NCBI RefSeq assembly: GCF_014873765.1
Contig: NZ_JADBGG010000015.1
Span: 1-64,000, forward strand
Direction of reading: 5' to 3'
Source of the DNA: Desulfomicrobium macestii
GTDB lineage: Bacteria; Desulfobacterota; Desulfovibrionia; Desulfovibrionales; Desulfomicrobiaceae
Length of the DNA stretch: 64,000 bases
Shown: in pieces, positions 53,670 to 64,000 of the stretch
Layout: each line of letters opens with the position of its first letter
Numbering within the stretch: the first letter of the stretch is position 1
The notes under the pieces: model-generated
The model's database searches: none
The model's input: the letters and a program-made list of their open reading frames with translations, nothing else
What the model was told of the DNA's origin: nothing
Made by a program: the position numbers and the translations under genes

Positions 53670-54308
53670 CTAGCGTTCCTCGGCTTCCTTGCGCACCCTG
53701 CGGATCAGATCGGCCATGTTTTTCACATCCGTGACCTTCCAGTATCCTTCGGGCTGAAGCCTCAGATCCAGCTGCACCGGATAGCTGCGCTCGCTGCCGT
53801 GATCGTACACCGTCGCCTGGGCCGTGGCCGTGTCACCCTTGGCCGGATTCACGCGCACGCCCCGCAGCTCCTTGCGGGCAGTGGAAGCGTCGGCGAAGAG
53901 GACCGCCAAAAGGCCGCCGTCGGGCAACACCGCCTCCTTCGAAGGTCTTCCGGAGAAATCTCCCGAGGCCACGCCCCGGATCACGAATTTTCTGGTCTCT
54001 TCCACGAGCATCATCTTCATGGGCCCGGCCGCCGCCGAACCGGATTCCCGCGACAGCCCTCCCGAAAGCATTTCCATGAGCGGATCCCCCTCGCCTCCCG
54101 GAGGGTTGGCCGCGTAGTCGGCCACAAAACGGTCCACGCCGCGGGTTATGATGCCGCGCAGGTCGACATATTTTTCAAGCAGCACGTGATCGTTGGTGTC
54201 GATGGCGCGCTGAACGTTGGCCAGGCTCATGGCCAGGGGTTCCGCCGCCAAGGCGCCGCCCGCCCAAAAGACAAGAATCATTACAATATAGCATCTGCAT
54301 CGAACCAT
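53670..54308 (-). CDS. Secreted DUF2939-like protein
   Basis: The 212-residue protein has a signal peptide (about 1-22, ending AAEP). The mature part begins with MSLANVQRAIDTNDHVLLEK (a helical motif) and DLRGIITRGVDRFVADYAAN, a DUF2939-type layout. The middle is Gly/Ser-rich and the end charged (MADLIRRVRKEAEER). No enzymatic residues are seen. ATG 54308 follows AAGGAGAAAACC. It is convergent with the EamA gene. Confidence 0.75.
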   Translation of the reverse strand: MVRCRCYIVMILVFWAGGALAAEPLAMSLANVQRAIDTNDHVLLEKYVDLRGIITRGVDRFVADYAANPPGGEGDPLMEMLSGGLSRESGSAAAGPMKMMLVEETRKFVIRGVASGDFSGRPSKEAVLPDGGLLAVLFADASTARKELRGVRVNPAKGDTATAQATVYDHGSERSYPVQLDLRLQPEGYWKVTDVKNMADLIRRVRKEAEER

Positions 54309-54592
54309 GGGGTTTTCTCCTTGTGTTGTGTGGCATCTATGCCAAGCACAACCCGGCCGTCCACAACCAAGCACGTCTGAAAACCGGAAAGTCGCCACGT
54401 GACCCAAGGCCGGCTTGCGGCCATCGCATCCGAAGTTCCGGGCCTTGCCGGCAACGCAAAGCCATGTAAAAAGCCCCCACACGAAAACCCTTGGCGCAGA
54501 GGCTTTGATCACTGCTCTCAAGCAAGGCGCGTGATCGCGCCATGACGGGAGTAAATCAATGAAATCCGGTCATCCCGGCGTTACGCGAAACA

Positions 54593-54832
54593 TCAGGCCT
54601 TCTTGACCTCCAAGGCATCCTCGAAAAATGCGGTCAGCGCGAAATTCCTGCCGCCGATGTTCACCGTCTCGCTCTGGTTGGGAAACAGTTCGAATGTCGG
54701 CTCAAAGCTGCTGCCGATGAAAATCGCCTTGGCTTCACCGTTGCTCTCCCAGCGCACCTCGTTGCCGTCATCCAAAACAAGCAGTTCACCATCGTGCACC
54801 CGAACAGGCAGATCTTTTTCTGAATACTGCAT
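54593..54832 (-). CDS. Small protein of unknown function
   Basis: The 79-residue acidic protein has mainly beta-type composition, with repeated Asp/Glu and FELFPNQSETVNIGGRNFAL near the C-terminus. No family is recognised. The ATG at 54832 follows ATGGAGGTGCTCA, a clear site. It stands alone between the DUF2939 gene and prfC. Confidence 0.65.
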   Translation of the reverse strand: MQYSEKDLPVRVHDGELLVLDDGNEVRWESNGEAKAIFIGSSFEPTFELFPNQSETVNIGGRNFALTAFFEDALEVKKA

Positions 54833-55024
54833 TGAGCACCTCCATAACTGGTTGAATGGTCGAACACTATTTTGGTTCAACATACCAGAGCGGGGGGCAG
54901 GGTCAAGGGTGCATCCGCATTTTCGCCAATTTGAAAGCCATGGCGGGTTCCTTGACTGTTCCCATGATCGCGCCTACTGCCTCCTAGGCCCTGAAGGCAG
55001 GGTTACACAGCATTTGGAGAGTCT

Positions 55025-56620
<1,596 letters not shown>

Positions 56621-56636
56621 ACTCGGCTGGCGACCC

Positions 56637-57527
56637 ATGGCTTTATTATTTGCTTTTCTTCTTCTGCTTCTGCTTCCCGGCGAGGCGCTGGCCTGGGGGC
56701 CGGGGGTGCACATGGCCATCGGCAACCATGTCCTGACCCATCTGCACCTTCTCGCCCCGGCGGTAGCCGCCGTGCTGACGGCCCACCCCGAGCAGTTCCT
56801 GTACGGATGCCTGTCGGCCGATATTTTCATCGGCAAGGGCAGCAAATTCACGCCCTCCCATTCCCACAACTGGGACACGGGCAAGGCCCTCTTGCGCCAG
56901 GCCGAAGACGGAAAGGCCCAGGCCTACGCCTATGGCTACCTGTCCCATCTGGCCGCCGACGTCATCGCGCACAACTATCTGGTCCCGAACATGCTCGGCT
57001 TCTCCGCCGGACGTGGCAAATTCGCCCACACCTATGTGGAGATGCTGGCCGACCTGCAGGTCGAATGGCCCCGCAAACAGGCCTCGCGCATCTTTCGCAT
57101 CCCGCATCCCGAGGCCGACGATTCCCTGGTCCTGACCATGGGACAGAAAAAATTGCCCTTCAGCATCAAAAAACGCATCTTCCGCCAAAGCCTGCATCTG
57201 GTGGAGGAAAAATCCTACAAACGCTCCCTGCGCATGTTCCAGAGTTTTCTGCCCTTTGCCCGCAAGAAGGCGTTCATCGCCGAAGCCATCGCCCATGCCC
57301 AGAATCTGGTCATGGATCTGCTCAGAAATCCGCAACGCTCGCCGGTGCTGGAGTGCGACCCCATCGGCAGCCAGAACCTGGACCAGGTGCGCAGATTCCA
57401 GCGCAAGCAGCGCTCCTATTACACCGCACGCGGTGAAGGCATCATTTTTCCCATGGACACCCGTCTTGAACCCTGTCTGCAAGTTTTCGGAGGCACCGAT
57501 GACCGATTTTCTCAATTTTCTGAGTGA
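56637..57527 (+). CDS. Zinc-dependent phospholipase C-like protein
   Basis: The 296-residue protein has a signal peptide with cleavage after ALA18, leaving Trp19 as the first mature residue (W-GPGVHMAIGNHVL). This fits the zinc-dependent phospholipase C/S1-P1 family, in which the N-terminal Trp binds zinc. Further His/Asp ligands appear in LSADIFIGKG, SHSHNWDTG and YLSHLAADVIAHNY. The rest of the domain is helical. Lipid hydrolysis is inferred from family. The next gene starts inside its 3' end. Confidence 0.85.
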   Translation: MALLFAFLLLLLLPGEALAWGPGVHMAIGNHVLTHLHLLAPAVAAVLTAHPEQFLYGCLSADIFIGKGSKFTPSHSHNWDTGKALLRQAEDGKAQAYAYGYLSHLAADVIAHNYLVPNMLGFSAGRGKFAHTYVEMLADLQVEWPRKQASRIFRIPHPEADDSLVLTMGQKKLPFSIKKRIFRQSLHLVEEKSYKRSLRMFQSFLPFARKKAFIAEAIAHAQNLVMDLLRNPQRSPVLECDPIGSQNLDQVRRFQRKQRSYYTARGEGIIFPMDTRLEPCLQVFGGTDDRFSQFSE

Positions 57528-57858
57528 TCAGATCCGGCAAGTGCGGAACATCGAAAGCACCGCGCACGACCTGCTGCACAATGCGGGCGACGATGCCGGA
57601 TATCGCGAGGCCATGCATCGCAAGGCGGAACTGCTGGCCAACCTGTCCGCCAACGCGGCCCCTTTTCTTGATGCGCTGAGCCTTGAACGGCGTCCCATGA
57701 TCGAACACAAGCTGGACATGTTTTCCCAAAGCGCGCGGCGCAGCCTGGACATAGGCAGCGTCTTCTACATGTCCGCGCTGCTCTACCCGGACGACCACAA
57801 ACCAGGAGAGCCCAACACCCTCGAACTCTGGCTTGCGGAACTCGAGCGGTCCAAATAA
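57499..57858 (+). CDS. Small helical protein of unknown function
   Basis: The 119-residue protein is predicted to be all helical and acidic (LLHNAGDDAGYREAMHRKAE). No family is recognised. The ATG follows TTCGGAGGCACCG and overlaps the phospholipase-like gene by 29 bases, so they are probably translationally coupled. It has no signal peptide, unlike its upstream neighbour. Confidence 0.7.
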   Translation: MTDFLNFLSDQIRQVRNIESTAHDLLHNAGDDAGYREAMHRKAELLANLSANAAPFLDALSLERRPMIEHKLDMFSQSARRSLDIGSVFYMSALLYPDDHKPGEPNTLELWLAELERSK

Positions 57859-57889
57859 AACCAGTAACCTTAAATCCACAGGAAACATC

Positions 57890-58315
57890 ATGACACTTGA
57901 AGCTGGAACCAAAGTACTGGTTCATTACACGGGCACGCTCGACGACGGCACCCAGTTCGATTCCTCCCGGGAGCGCGACCCCCTGGAGATCATCCTCGGC
58001 CAGGACATGGTCATCCCCGGCTTTGAAAAAGCCATCGTCGATCTCGAGCCCGGCCAGAGCGTCACCGTGACCATCCCGGAGGAAGAGGCCTACGGCCCGC
58101 ACAACGAGGAAATGGTCATCCGCGTTCCCAAGACGTCCTTCCCCCCGGAGATCGTACCCACCGTCGGCGAACAGCTGGTGCTGCGCTCCCCCGACGGCAA
58201 CGAGCTCCCGGCCCTCATCGTCGACGTCGATGACGACGAAGCCACCCTGGACGCCAACCATCCCCTGGCCGGATTCGCCCTGACCTTTGAGATCGAGCTG
58301 GTCAGCGTAGGCTAG
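57890..58315 (+). CDS. FKBP-type peptidyl-prolyl isomerase (SlyD-like)
   Basis: The 141-residue protein has an FKBP domain with a SlyD-type flap insertion: VLVHYTGTLDDGTQFDSSRE, IPGFEKAIVDLEPGQSVTVT, EEEAYGPHNEEMVIRVPKTS, and the DANHPLAGFALTFEIELV end. It lacks the His-rich tail of E. coli SlyD, so nickel handling is unlikely. The function is prolyl isomerisation and chaperoning. Confidence 0.93.
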   Translation: MTLEAGTKVLVHYTGTLDDGTQFDSSRERDPLEIILGQDMVIPGFEKAIVDLEPGQSVTVTIPEEEAYGPHNEEMVIRVPKTSFPPEIVPTVGEQLVLRSPDGNELPALIVDVDDDEATLDANHPLAGFALTFEIELVSVG

Positions 58316-58329
58316 GCGCAGACATTCAA

Positions 58330-58455
58330 GACAAAAGGCATGGGTTCCCGCCTGCGCGCGGGAATGACGTCGAGACAGCACGGCGGGCAACGCCTTCAAA
58401 CGGTCCAGAAACGCCATTGTCATTCCCATGAAGACTGGAATCCATGCCTTTTGTC
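58330..58455. repeat. Long imperfect inverted repeat after the FKBP gene
   Basis: GACAAAAGGCATGG (58330-58343) and CCATGCCTTTTGTC (58442-58455) are perfect 14-base outer arms. Inner GGAATGAC and GTCATTCC also pair, with a CCCGCCTGCGCGCGGG hairpin between. The whole 126-bp unit looks like a MITE or REP-like element of the GTCATTCCCGC family. Confidence 0.7.
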
Positions 58456-58497
58456 AGCATTCTCCCGCCCCACCCGATTCAGACTCCGTCAAAACCC

Positions 58498-58532
58498 AAA
58501 AAAAAGGGATTCCGAGCTTTCCCCGAAATCCC
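58498..58532 (-). terminator. Terminator of the relA/spoT gene
   Basis: On the minus strand GGGATTTC and GGAATCCC pair with one mismatch around a 12-base loop and are followed by eight T residues. It lies 35 bases after the stop codon. Confidence 0.75.
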
Positions 58533-58567
58533 CCGTCCCAGCCGGACAGCCCGGCTTCAACCAGGCC

Positions 58568-60715
58568 TCAACCCGCCGAAGTCCGCGTAACCTCCTGCAC
58601 TGCCTCAAGATTCCGCAATTTCTCGATGATGGCGTAAAGCTGGGTCGTGGTCTTGACCTCGATGACGAAATCGAGCTCCGACATCCCGTCCACGGCGGAC
58701 GTGAACTTGCCTGAATCGATGTTGATGCCTTCCTTGGCCAAAAGCCCGCTGACCAGACCCAGAACGCCGCGCTCGTTCTTGCAGACGACCTTGATCCTGG
58801 CCGGCAGGGGCTTGGTTTCCTCCTGACCGCCCCAGCTCACGTCAAGCAGGCGTTCGGGCTCCATGTTGGCCACGTTGGGACAGTCCTGGGTGTGAACTGT
58901 CACCCCGAGGCCCCGGCTGATATAGCCCACAATGGGGTCCCCGGGCAGCGGATTGCAGCACTGGGCATAGCGGATGAGCACCCCGTCGACGCCCTGGATG
59001 CTGATGGAATCGGGATCCTGGGGCTTGGTCTGGGGCGCGGCCGGACCCGTGGGCTTGCGCTCCTCGGTTTTTTGCTCCTCCTTGGGCAGAAGCTTCCGGA
59101 GCACCTGCCGGGCGGTGATGCGTCCATGCCCCACGGCGGAAAAAAGGTCGTCGAGCTGGCGAAAGGAAAACTCCTTGACCACGGGGTCGAAATCGCCGCT
59201 CTTGATGGCCTTGGCCACGTTGATGCCCATGCGGCGACCCTCCTTTTCCAGGAGTTCCTTGGCCAGCGACAGGCTGCGCGCCCGCTCCTCGGTGCCAATC
59301 CAGTGCTTGATGCGCGACCGGGCCTTGCCGGACTTGACGAACTGCAGCCAGTCCCGGCTCGGATTGCGGGAGGCGTCGGTGATGATTTCCACCGTGTCGC
59401 CATTCTTGAGCGGCGTGTTCAGCGGGACGATGCGCCCGTTGACCTTGGCCCCGGCGCAGTGGTTACCGACCTCGGTGTGGATCAGATAAGCGAAATCCAC
59501 GGGCGTCCCGCCTTCGGGCAGCTCCTTGACCTGGCCGCGCGGCGTGAAGACGTAAACCTCGTCCTGGAACAGATCGAGGCTGAGCGTCGACATGAAATCC
59601 CGGGAGTCCTTCAGGTCTCCCTGCCAGTCCAGGATCTGGCGCAGCCAGCTGAAGCGGTCCGCGTCCTGGGCCTTCTTGCTGCCCCGCTCCTTGTAGGACC
59701 AGTGCGCGGCCACGCCGTTCTCGGCCAGCTGATGCATCTCCTCGGTGCGGATCTGAATCTCGATGCGCTCGCCCTCCGGGCCGATGACCGTCGAGTGCAG
59801 ACTCTGGTACATGTTGGCCTTGGGCATGGAGATGTAATCCTTGAACTTGCCCGGCACCGGCCGCCACAGGGAATGCACGAGCCCAAGCACCGTGTAGCAC
59901 TCCCGCAGATTATTCACGATGACCCGAAACGCGATCATGTCGAAGATCTGATCCAGGGTCAGCCCGCGCTGTTTCATCTTGTGATAGATGGAATAGATGT
60001 GCTTGATGCGGCCCTTGACCCGCCCGTTGATCTCGTTTTCGTGCAGGACGTCCTGGATCATGGCGCTGACCTTGTCGATATAGGCCTGGCCCTGATCCTG
60101 GTAACGATTGATGCCTTCGGATATCTGGGCATACACGTCGGGCTTCATGTACCTCAGGCCATAATTCTCAAGCTGCACCTTGATGCGGTAGAGACCCAAG
60201 CGGTTGGCCAGCGGCGCGTAGATGCCGAGGGTTTCCTGGGCAATGGCGCGCTGCTTGTATTCCTTCTGGAATTCAAGGGTGGATATGTTGTGCAGGCGGT
60301 CGGCGAGCTTGACCAGGATGACCCGGATATCGTCGGCCATGGCCAGGATCATCTTGCGGATGTTTTCGGCCTGGGCCTGCTCCTTGGATTCGAAGTTCAT
60401 CTTGCTGATCTTGGTCACGCCCTCGACGATGGCGCCGACCTCGGGCCCGAAAAGCTCGACGATCTGCGGGATGGAGGCTTCGGTGTCCTCCACCGTGTCG
60501 TGCAGCAATCCGGCCACGATGGTTGCCGCATCCAGTCGCAAATCCACAAGAATATTGCTCACTTCCAAAGGATGGGACAGATAGGGCTCGCCGGAAAGCC
60601 GGATCTGCCCGGCATGGGCGGCGGCGGAAAAGACATAGGCCTTCTGGATAAGAGCCACGTCCAGCGGGGAGAGATATGTGGACGCCTGGTCCAGAATGTC
60701 GGTAATGCGAATCAT
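58568..60715 (-). CDS. spoT: Bifunctional (p)ppGpp synthetase/hydrolase
   Basis: The 715-residue protein has the HD hydrolase domain (LLHDTVEDTEASIPQ, about 65-80), the synthetase domain (AFRVIVNNLRECYTVLGLVH; MPKANMYQSLHSTVIGPEGE), a TGS domain (about 385-445), and a C-terminal ACT domain (about 640-710). Intact hydrolase and synthetase motifs mark it as a Rel/SpoT bifunctional enzyme. It is the single long RSH of this region. The upstream 500 bases hold the promoter but no gene. Confidence 0.96.
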   Translation of the reverse strand: MIRITDILDQASTYLSPLDVALIQKAYVFSAAAHAGQIRLSGEPYLSHPLEVSNILVDLRLDAATIVAGLLHDTVEDTEASIPQIVELFGPEVGAIVEGVTKISKMNFESKEQAQAENIRKMILAMADDIRVILVKLADRLHNISTLEFQKEYKQRAIAQETLGIYAPLANRLGLYRIKVQLENYGLRYMKPDVYAQISEGINRYQDQGQAYIDKVSAMIQDVLHENEINGRVKGRIKHIYSIYHKMKQRGLTLDQIFDMIAFRVIVNNLRECYTVLGLVHSLWRPVPGKFKDYISMPKANMYQSLHSTVIGPEGERIEIQIRTEEMHQLAENGVAAHWSYKERGSKKAQDADRFSWLRQILDWQGDLKDSRDFMSTLSLDLFQDEVYVFTPRGQVKELPEGGTPVDFAYLIHTEVGNHCAGAKVNGRIVPLNTPLKNGDTVEIITDASRNPSRDWLQFVKSGKARSRIKHWIGTEERARSLSLAKELLEKEGRRMGINVAKAIKSGDFDPVVKEFSFRQLDDLFSAVGHGRITARQVLRKLLPKEEQKTEERKPTGPAAPQTKPQDPDSISIQGVDGVLIRYAQCCNPLPGDPIVGYISRGLGVTVHTQDCPNVANMEPERLLDVSWGGQEETKPLPARIKVVCKNERGVLGLVSGLLAKEGINIDSGKFTSAVDGMSELDFVIEVKTTTQLYAIIEKLRNLEAVQEVTRTSAG

Positions 60716-61219
60716 GTTTTTTCCTGTAGGCCCGGGGATATGGAACCAAATCCAGCTTGAAATTGGCCTTCAGACCATAAAATGTCAACTTCTCTTTGGC
60801 GCTCCTCCCTGGAGGCGACCGCAATGGACAAAAGCCCCCCGGGAGCCCTGGCAGGACAATCGCGACGCCGCCTGCGGGGTCGATGGCCAAATTCCAAAAA
60901 ACTCCGGCCGAATTTTCGCCAACCTAGGTAGAGATACACATGGATAATCAGTTTAAAAAATGTCATACTGTTTTATCCAATGGACATGTCAATTCCACCC
61001 TTCCCGGTCCGAATTCTCGCGAGAACTGGGCATGTTAGCGCTCCGCGGATAATCTTCAAAAAGTTCTTTCCCAAATTGTCACAGCTCTTGATAAAGAATT
61101 GTGATTTGTTTAAATGGTTCAATTGTGCCGTGCCGTGCTTCGCATCCAACGCTCCGGAAGTGACGACAGGCCCTGACATATCACCGCCAATAGCGGTTTT
61201 ACGGAGATAAACCCAAAAC
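60716..61219. other. Gene-free divergent region between relA/spoT and the SNF2 gene
   Basis: No gene can be supported. The right half is AT-rich (for example ATTGTGATTTGTTTAAATGG near 61100) and may hold promoters in both directions. No convincing -35/-10 pair, riboswitch or sRNA can be asserted from reading alone. Confidence 0.4.
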
Positions 61220-64000
61220 ATGTCCCATTCCGACGAAGCACGCATTCAACGCATCGTGCACAACTTTTTGTCTGACAATATTCCCGAACACATCCGCGAC
61301 GGGGCCCAATATCTCATCGCCGACGGTGGCATACAAAAAATCGACATCCGCCGCGAAGAGGAATCCTGGGATGTGGAAGGCCAGATCCAGGGCGATGATT
61401 TCCAGACCTATTCCTCGGAACTGGGCATCAACCTCGACCAGGGCACCGTCCATTCCTACTGCAACTGCCAGGATTCGTTCTCCGGCATCTGTCGCCATGT
61501 AGCGGCCACGGCCCTGGGCCTTCTCTCCAAGCTCGACGTCAAGCGCGAGGTGGAGTCCCAGCCCATCAAGTCCGAATGGAAACAGAGCTTCCGCTATTTC
61601 TTTTCCACCGCCCTTGAGCCGGAACCGGGCCATCATTATTTCATTTACCGCTTCTTTGCCGAGACCGGACGGTTGCAGGTTGAATTCTTCCGCGCCCGAC
61701 AGAACAAGTCGGGGCTGTCCACGGTCCAGAACCCCGTGACGCTGGAACAGATCATCCGCAACCCGGAATGGTGCGAGATCTCGCCGGAGCTGCCCAAGGT
61801 GGCCGAACAGATCGGCCAGTATCTCGACTATTACGGCCACAGGGTCGAGATTCCCTTCGGGCTCATGACCTGGTTCTTCTGGGCCATCAAGAACGAATAC
61901 TACCAACTGTGGGAAGAATCCGAGCAGCCGGTGCGCATCGAAAGCACGCCCATGCGCCTGCAACTGCGGCCGAAATTCACCGACGAGGGCCTGTCGTTCG
62001 ACATCATGCTCGGACGCGAGGGCAAGGTGCCCTTCTCCATCCTGAACCAGAACGTGTCCTTCTACGGCCACCTGCCCCTGTGGGTCTGCCTCAAGCACAG
62101 CTTCTACCCGGTGCAGACGGGCCTGCGCCCAAGCCTGATCCAGGAGCTGGTGATCTCGCCCCCGATCATCCCGCATGCGGACATTTCCGAATTCCTGGAC
62201 CGCGTCTGGACCCAGATTCCGGCCTCGGACCTGCACGGCCAGGAAGAGTTCCTGGAGCGCATGCAGCCCATTTTCGTGCCCGCGAACTACAATCCGAAGC
62301 TCTTCCTGAACGAGGAAGGCAGCCTGCTCACCCTCGAAATACAGAACATCTACGAGACCGAGCACGGCGACATCTCCCTGCCCGGCCCGAACCAGGACCT
62401 GCAGACCGGCAGCTACCAGTTCGAGGGCAAATCCTTCCTCATCCGCCGCGATCAGGAAGAGGAAGAGGCGCTCCTGACCACGCTCATGGACATGAATTTC
62501 CAGCCCCGAAGCAGCGCCATGTGGTTCCTGGAGCCCGAAGAGGCCATCACCTTCCTGCTCGATGCCTACCCGAAGCTGGTGGAGGCGTACCGCGTCTACG
62601 GCGAAAAGGATCTGGCCCGCTACAAGGTCCGCCTGACCCCGCCCAACGTGGTGGCCACGGTGGAGACGCAGGAAGAGGACAAATGGTTCAACCTGGAGAT
62701 CAACGTCGAGTACGACGACATCTCCGTCCCCATCGACAAGATCTGGAAGGCCTGGACCCAGGGCAAGCGCTATGTGCAGCTCAAGGACGGCTCCTACACC
62801 AGCCTTCCCGAGTCGTGGCTTGAAAAGCTCGGCCACAAGCTCATCGCCCTTGGCCTTGATCCGGAAAAGCCGCCCAAGAAGCGTTTCGAGAACTTCGAGG
62901 CTCCGGTCCTGGACAAAATCCTCGAAGACATCCCCGAGACCACGTCCGACGGATTCTGGGACACCCTGCGCGACAAGATCAACGACTTCCAGGAGATCAA
63001 GCAGGTCGAAAAACCCAAGGGCCTGGACGCGACCCTGCGACCCTACCAGTTGCAGGGCGTGAGCTACCTGAACTTTCTGCGCGAATACCACTTCGGCGGC
63101 ATCCTGGCCGACGAGATGGGCCTGGGCAAGACCATCCAGACCCTGACCTTCCTGCAGTACATGAAGGAGCAGGGGCACAAGGGCCCCAACCTGATCATCG
63201 TACCCACCTCGGTTCTGCCCAACTGGGAACGCGAGGCCCAGAAATTCGTGCCGGACATGAAACGTCTGGTCATCTATGGCGCGCGCCGGGAAAACCTGTT
63301 CAAGAAGATCGAGTCCTCGGAACTGATCATCACCACCTACGCCCTGCTGCGCCGGGATTTGGACGAACTTCTCAAATTCGAGTTCAACGCCGTCATCCTG
63401 GACGAAGCCCAGAACATCAAGAACCCGAACACCATCACCGCCAGAAGCGTGCGCAAGATGCAGGCCCGCTTCCGCCTGTGCCTGTCGGGCACGCCCATCG
63501 AGAACACGCTGCTTGAGCTGTGGTCCCTGTTCGAATTCCTCATGCCCGGCTTCCTGGGCTCCCAGGCATCCTTCCAGAAGGGTTTCGTCAAGCCCATAAA
63601 AGACGGCGACGACGACAGCCTCGGCTACCTCAAGGCGCGGGTCAAACCCTTCATCCTGCGCCGGACCAAGAATGAGGTCGCCAAGGATCTGCCGCCCAAG
63701 ATCGAGAACATCTACTACTCCGCCCTGCTGGACGATCAGCGCGATCTGTATTCGGCCCTGGCCAAGAAACTCAAGGAACAGGTCCTGCAGGACGTGGACG
63801 AGAAGGGCATCGGCCAGAGCCAGATATCCATTCTCGACGCACTCCTGAAGCTGCGCCAGATCTGCTGCCATCCGAGACTTTTGAAGCTCGACATGCCCGG
63901 CTTCAACGCCAACCTGTCCTCGGGCAAGTTCGAGGCCTTCAAGGACCTTGTCACCTCCATCATCGACGACGGCCACAAGGTGCTCGTCTTCTCGCAGTTC
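61220..64000 (+). CDS. SWIM-SNF2 family helicase (partial, runs off right edge)
   Basis: The 927 codons visible start at ATG 61220 and read to the window end with no stop. Residues 81-93 (C81-x-C83...C91-x-H93) form a SWIM zinc finger. A SNF2-specific middle follows, then the helicase core: P-loop DEMGLGKTIQ (K637), DEAQ box at 728-731, and RRTKNEVAKDLPPKIENIYY. The window ends in the C-terminal helicase lobe (KVLVFSQF). These swi/snf-like ATPases of bacteria remodel nucleoprotein; the exact role is unknown. The start has GGAGATAA about 12 bases upstream. Confidence 0.92.
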   Translation, partial: MSHSDEARIQRIVHNFLSDNIPEHIRDGAQYLIADGGIQKIDIRREEESWDVEGQIQGDDFQTYSSELGINLDQGTVHSYCNCQDSFSGICRHVAATALGLLSKLDVKREVESQPIKSEWKQSFRYFFSTALEPEPGHHYFIYRFFAETGRLQVEFFRARQNKSGLSTVQNPVTLEQIIRNPEWCEISPELPKVAEQIGQYLDYYGHRVEIPFGLMTWFFWAIKNEYYQLWEESEQPVRIESTPMRLQLRPKFTDEGLSFDIMLGREGKVPFSILNQNVSFYGHLPLWVCLKHSFYPVQTGLRPSLIQELVISPPIIPHADISEFLDRVWTQIPASDLHGQEEFLERMQPIFVPANYNPKLFLNEEGSLLTLEIQNIYETEHGDISLPGPNQDLQTGSYQFEGKSFLIRRDQEEEEALLTTLMDMNFQPRSSAMWFLEPEEAITFLLDAYPKLVEAYRVYGEKDLARYKVRLTPPNVVATVETQEEDKWFNLEINVEYDDISVPIDKIWKAWTQGKRYVQLKDGSYTSLPESWLEKLGHKLIALGLDPEKPPKKRFENFEAPVLDKILEDIPETTSDGFWDTLRDKINDFQEIKQVEKPKGLDATLRPYQLQGVSYLNFLREYHFGGILADEMGLGKTIQTLTFLQYMKEQGHKGPNLIIVPTSVLPNWEREAQKFVPDMKRLVIYGARRENLFKKIESSELIITTYALLRRDLDELLKFEFNAVILDEAQNIKNPNTITARSVRKMQARFRLCLSGTPIENTLLELWSLFEFLMPGFLGSQASFQKGFVKPIKDGDDDSLGYLKARVKPFILRRTKNEVAKDLPPKIENIYYSALLDDQRDLYSALAKKLKEQVLQDVDEKGIGQSQISILDALLKLRQICCHPRLLKLDMPGFNANLSSGKFEAFKDLVTSIIDDGHKVLVFSQF

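Noticed and set aside
61199-63976. A 925-codon minus-strand frame opposite the SNF2 helicase
   Set aside because: It is a GC-driven shadow of the helicase gene. The helicase shows motifs and normal codon positions on the plus strand; the opposite frame has no motif.

Overview
The window looks like a chromosome segment of a high-GC, Gram-negative sulfate-reducing deltaproteobacterium of the Desulfovibrio/Desulfomicrobium kind. This is inferred from gene content and style: several receiver-DUF3369-HD-GYP proteins, stand-alone HDOD and GGDEF proteins, many small Fe-S and ferredoxin proteins, NIL-ferredoxin, a DUF5320 protein, an Mla-type lipid transport operon and lspA-lgt. No rRNA and no CRISPR array is present. 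Two tRNA genes (Thr-CGT and Tyr-GTA) lie on the minus strand near the left edge. The first 600 bases carry a decayed prophage end (the C-terminus of a terminase large subunit) next to tRNA-Thr.

Layout. 0.8-1.6 kb: secreted YtkA-like protein. 1.9-6.6 kb: three tandem receiver/HD-GYP paralogues (minus). 6.9-9.9 kb: M16C peptidase, divergent from galE. 11.2-18.7 kb (plus): ileS-lspA-lgt-PLDc_N protein, cpoB-like lipoprotein, NIL-ferredoxin, PilZ protein, cheZ, small unknown protein. 18.7-23.8 kb (minus): TPR protein, dprA, a small stand-alone domain, HDOD, GGDEF and xerC-like genes, almost all overlapping or abutting. 24-28.7 kb: membrane protein, PAS-GGDEF protein, coiled-coil protein, secreted unknown. 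28.9-32.5 kb: mlaE(STAS)-mlaF-mlaD-lipoprotein. 32.5-40.7 kb: LOG, RidA, CMD, NifX-like, YchJ-like, DUF401, Phd/RelE pair, HxlR regulator, FMN reductase, ferredoxin-nitroreductase and EamA genes, with several copies of an intergenic repeat. 41.3-42.5 kb: CGGC, NifU-like and DUF5320 genes. 42.6-48 kb: FKBP-like/methyltransferase fusion, higBA, ferredoxin and aminotransferase, DUF4143 ATPase, wrecked higBA. 48.3-64 kb: ychF, trmJ-like, yefM-yoeB, MocR regulator with EamA exporter, DUF2939 protein, prfC, zinc phospholipase C-like protein, FKBP isomerase, relA/spoT, and a SWIM-SNF2 helicase running off the right edge.

Main themes. (1) c-di-GMP and regulated-output signalling is dense: HD-GYP x3, GGDEF x2, HDOD, PilZ and CheZ. 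(2) Three toxin-antitoxin modules are intact (Phd/RelE, higBA, yefM-yoeB) and one higBA is clearly dead. (3) The most unusual feature is a family of ~155-bp palindromic elements with CTAG or TAG ends. They sit exactly between the TAG stop codon of one gene and the ribosome-binding site of the next, so the element itself supplies or shares the stop codon. A related 121-bp tandem element does the same for a convergent gene. Gene starts were reassigned wherever a Shine-Dalgarno site, an overlap or a terminator argued against the longest reading frame.
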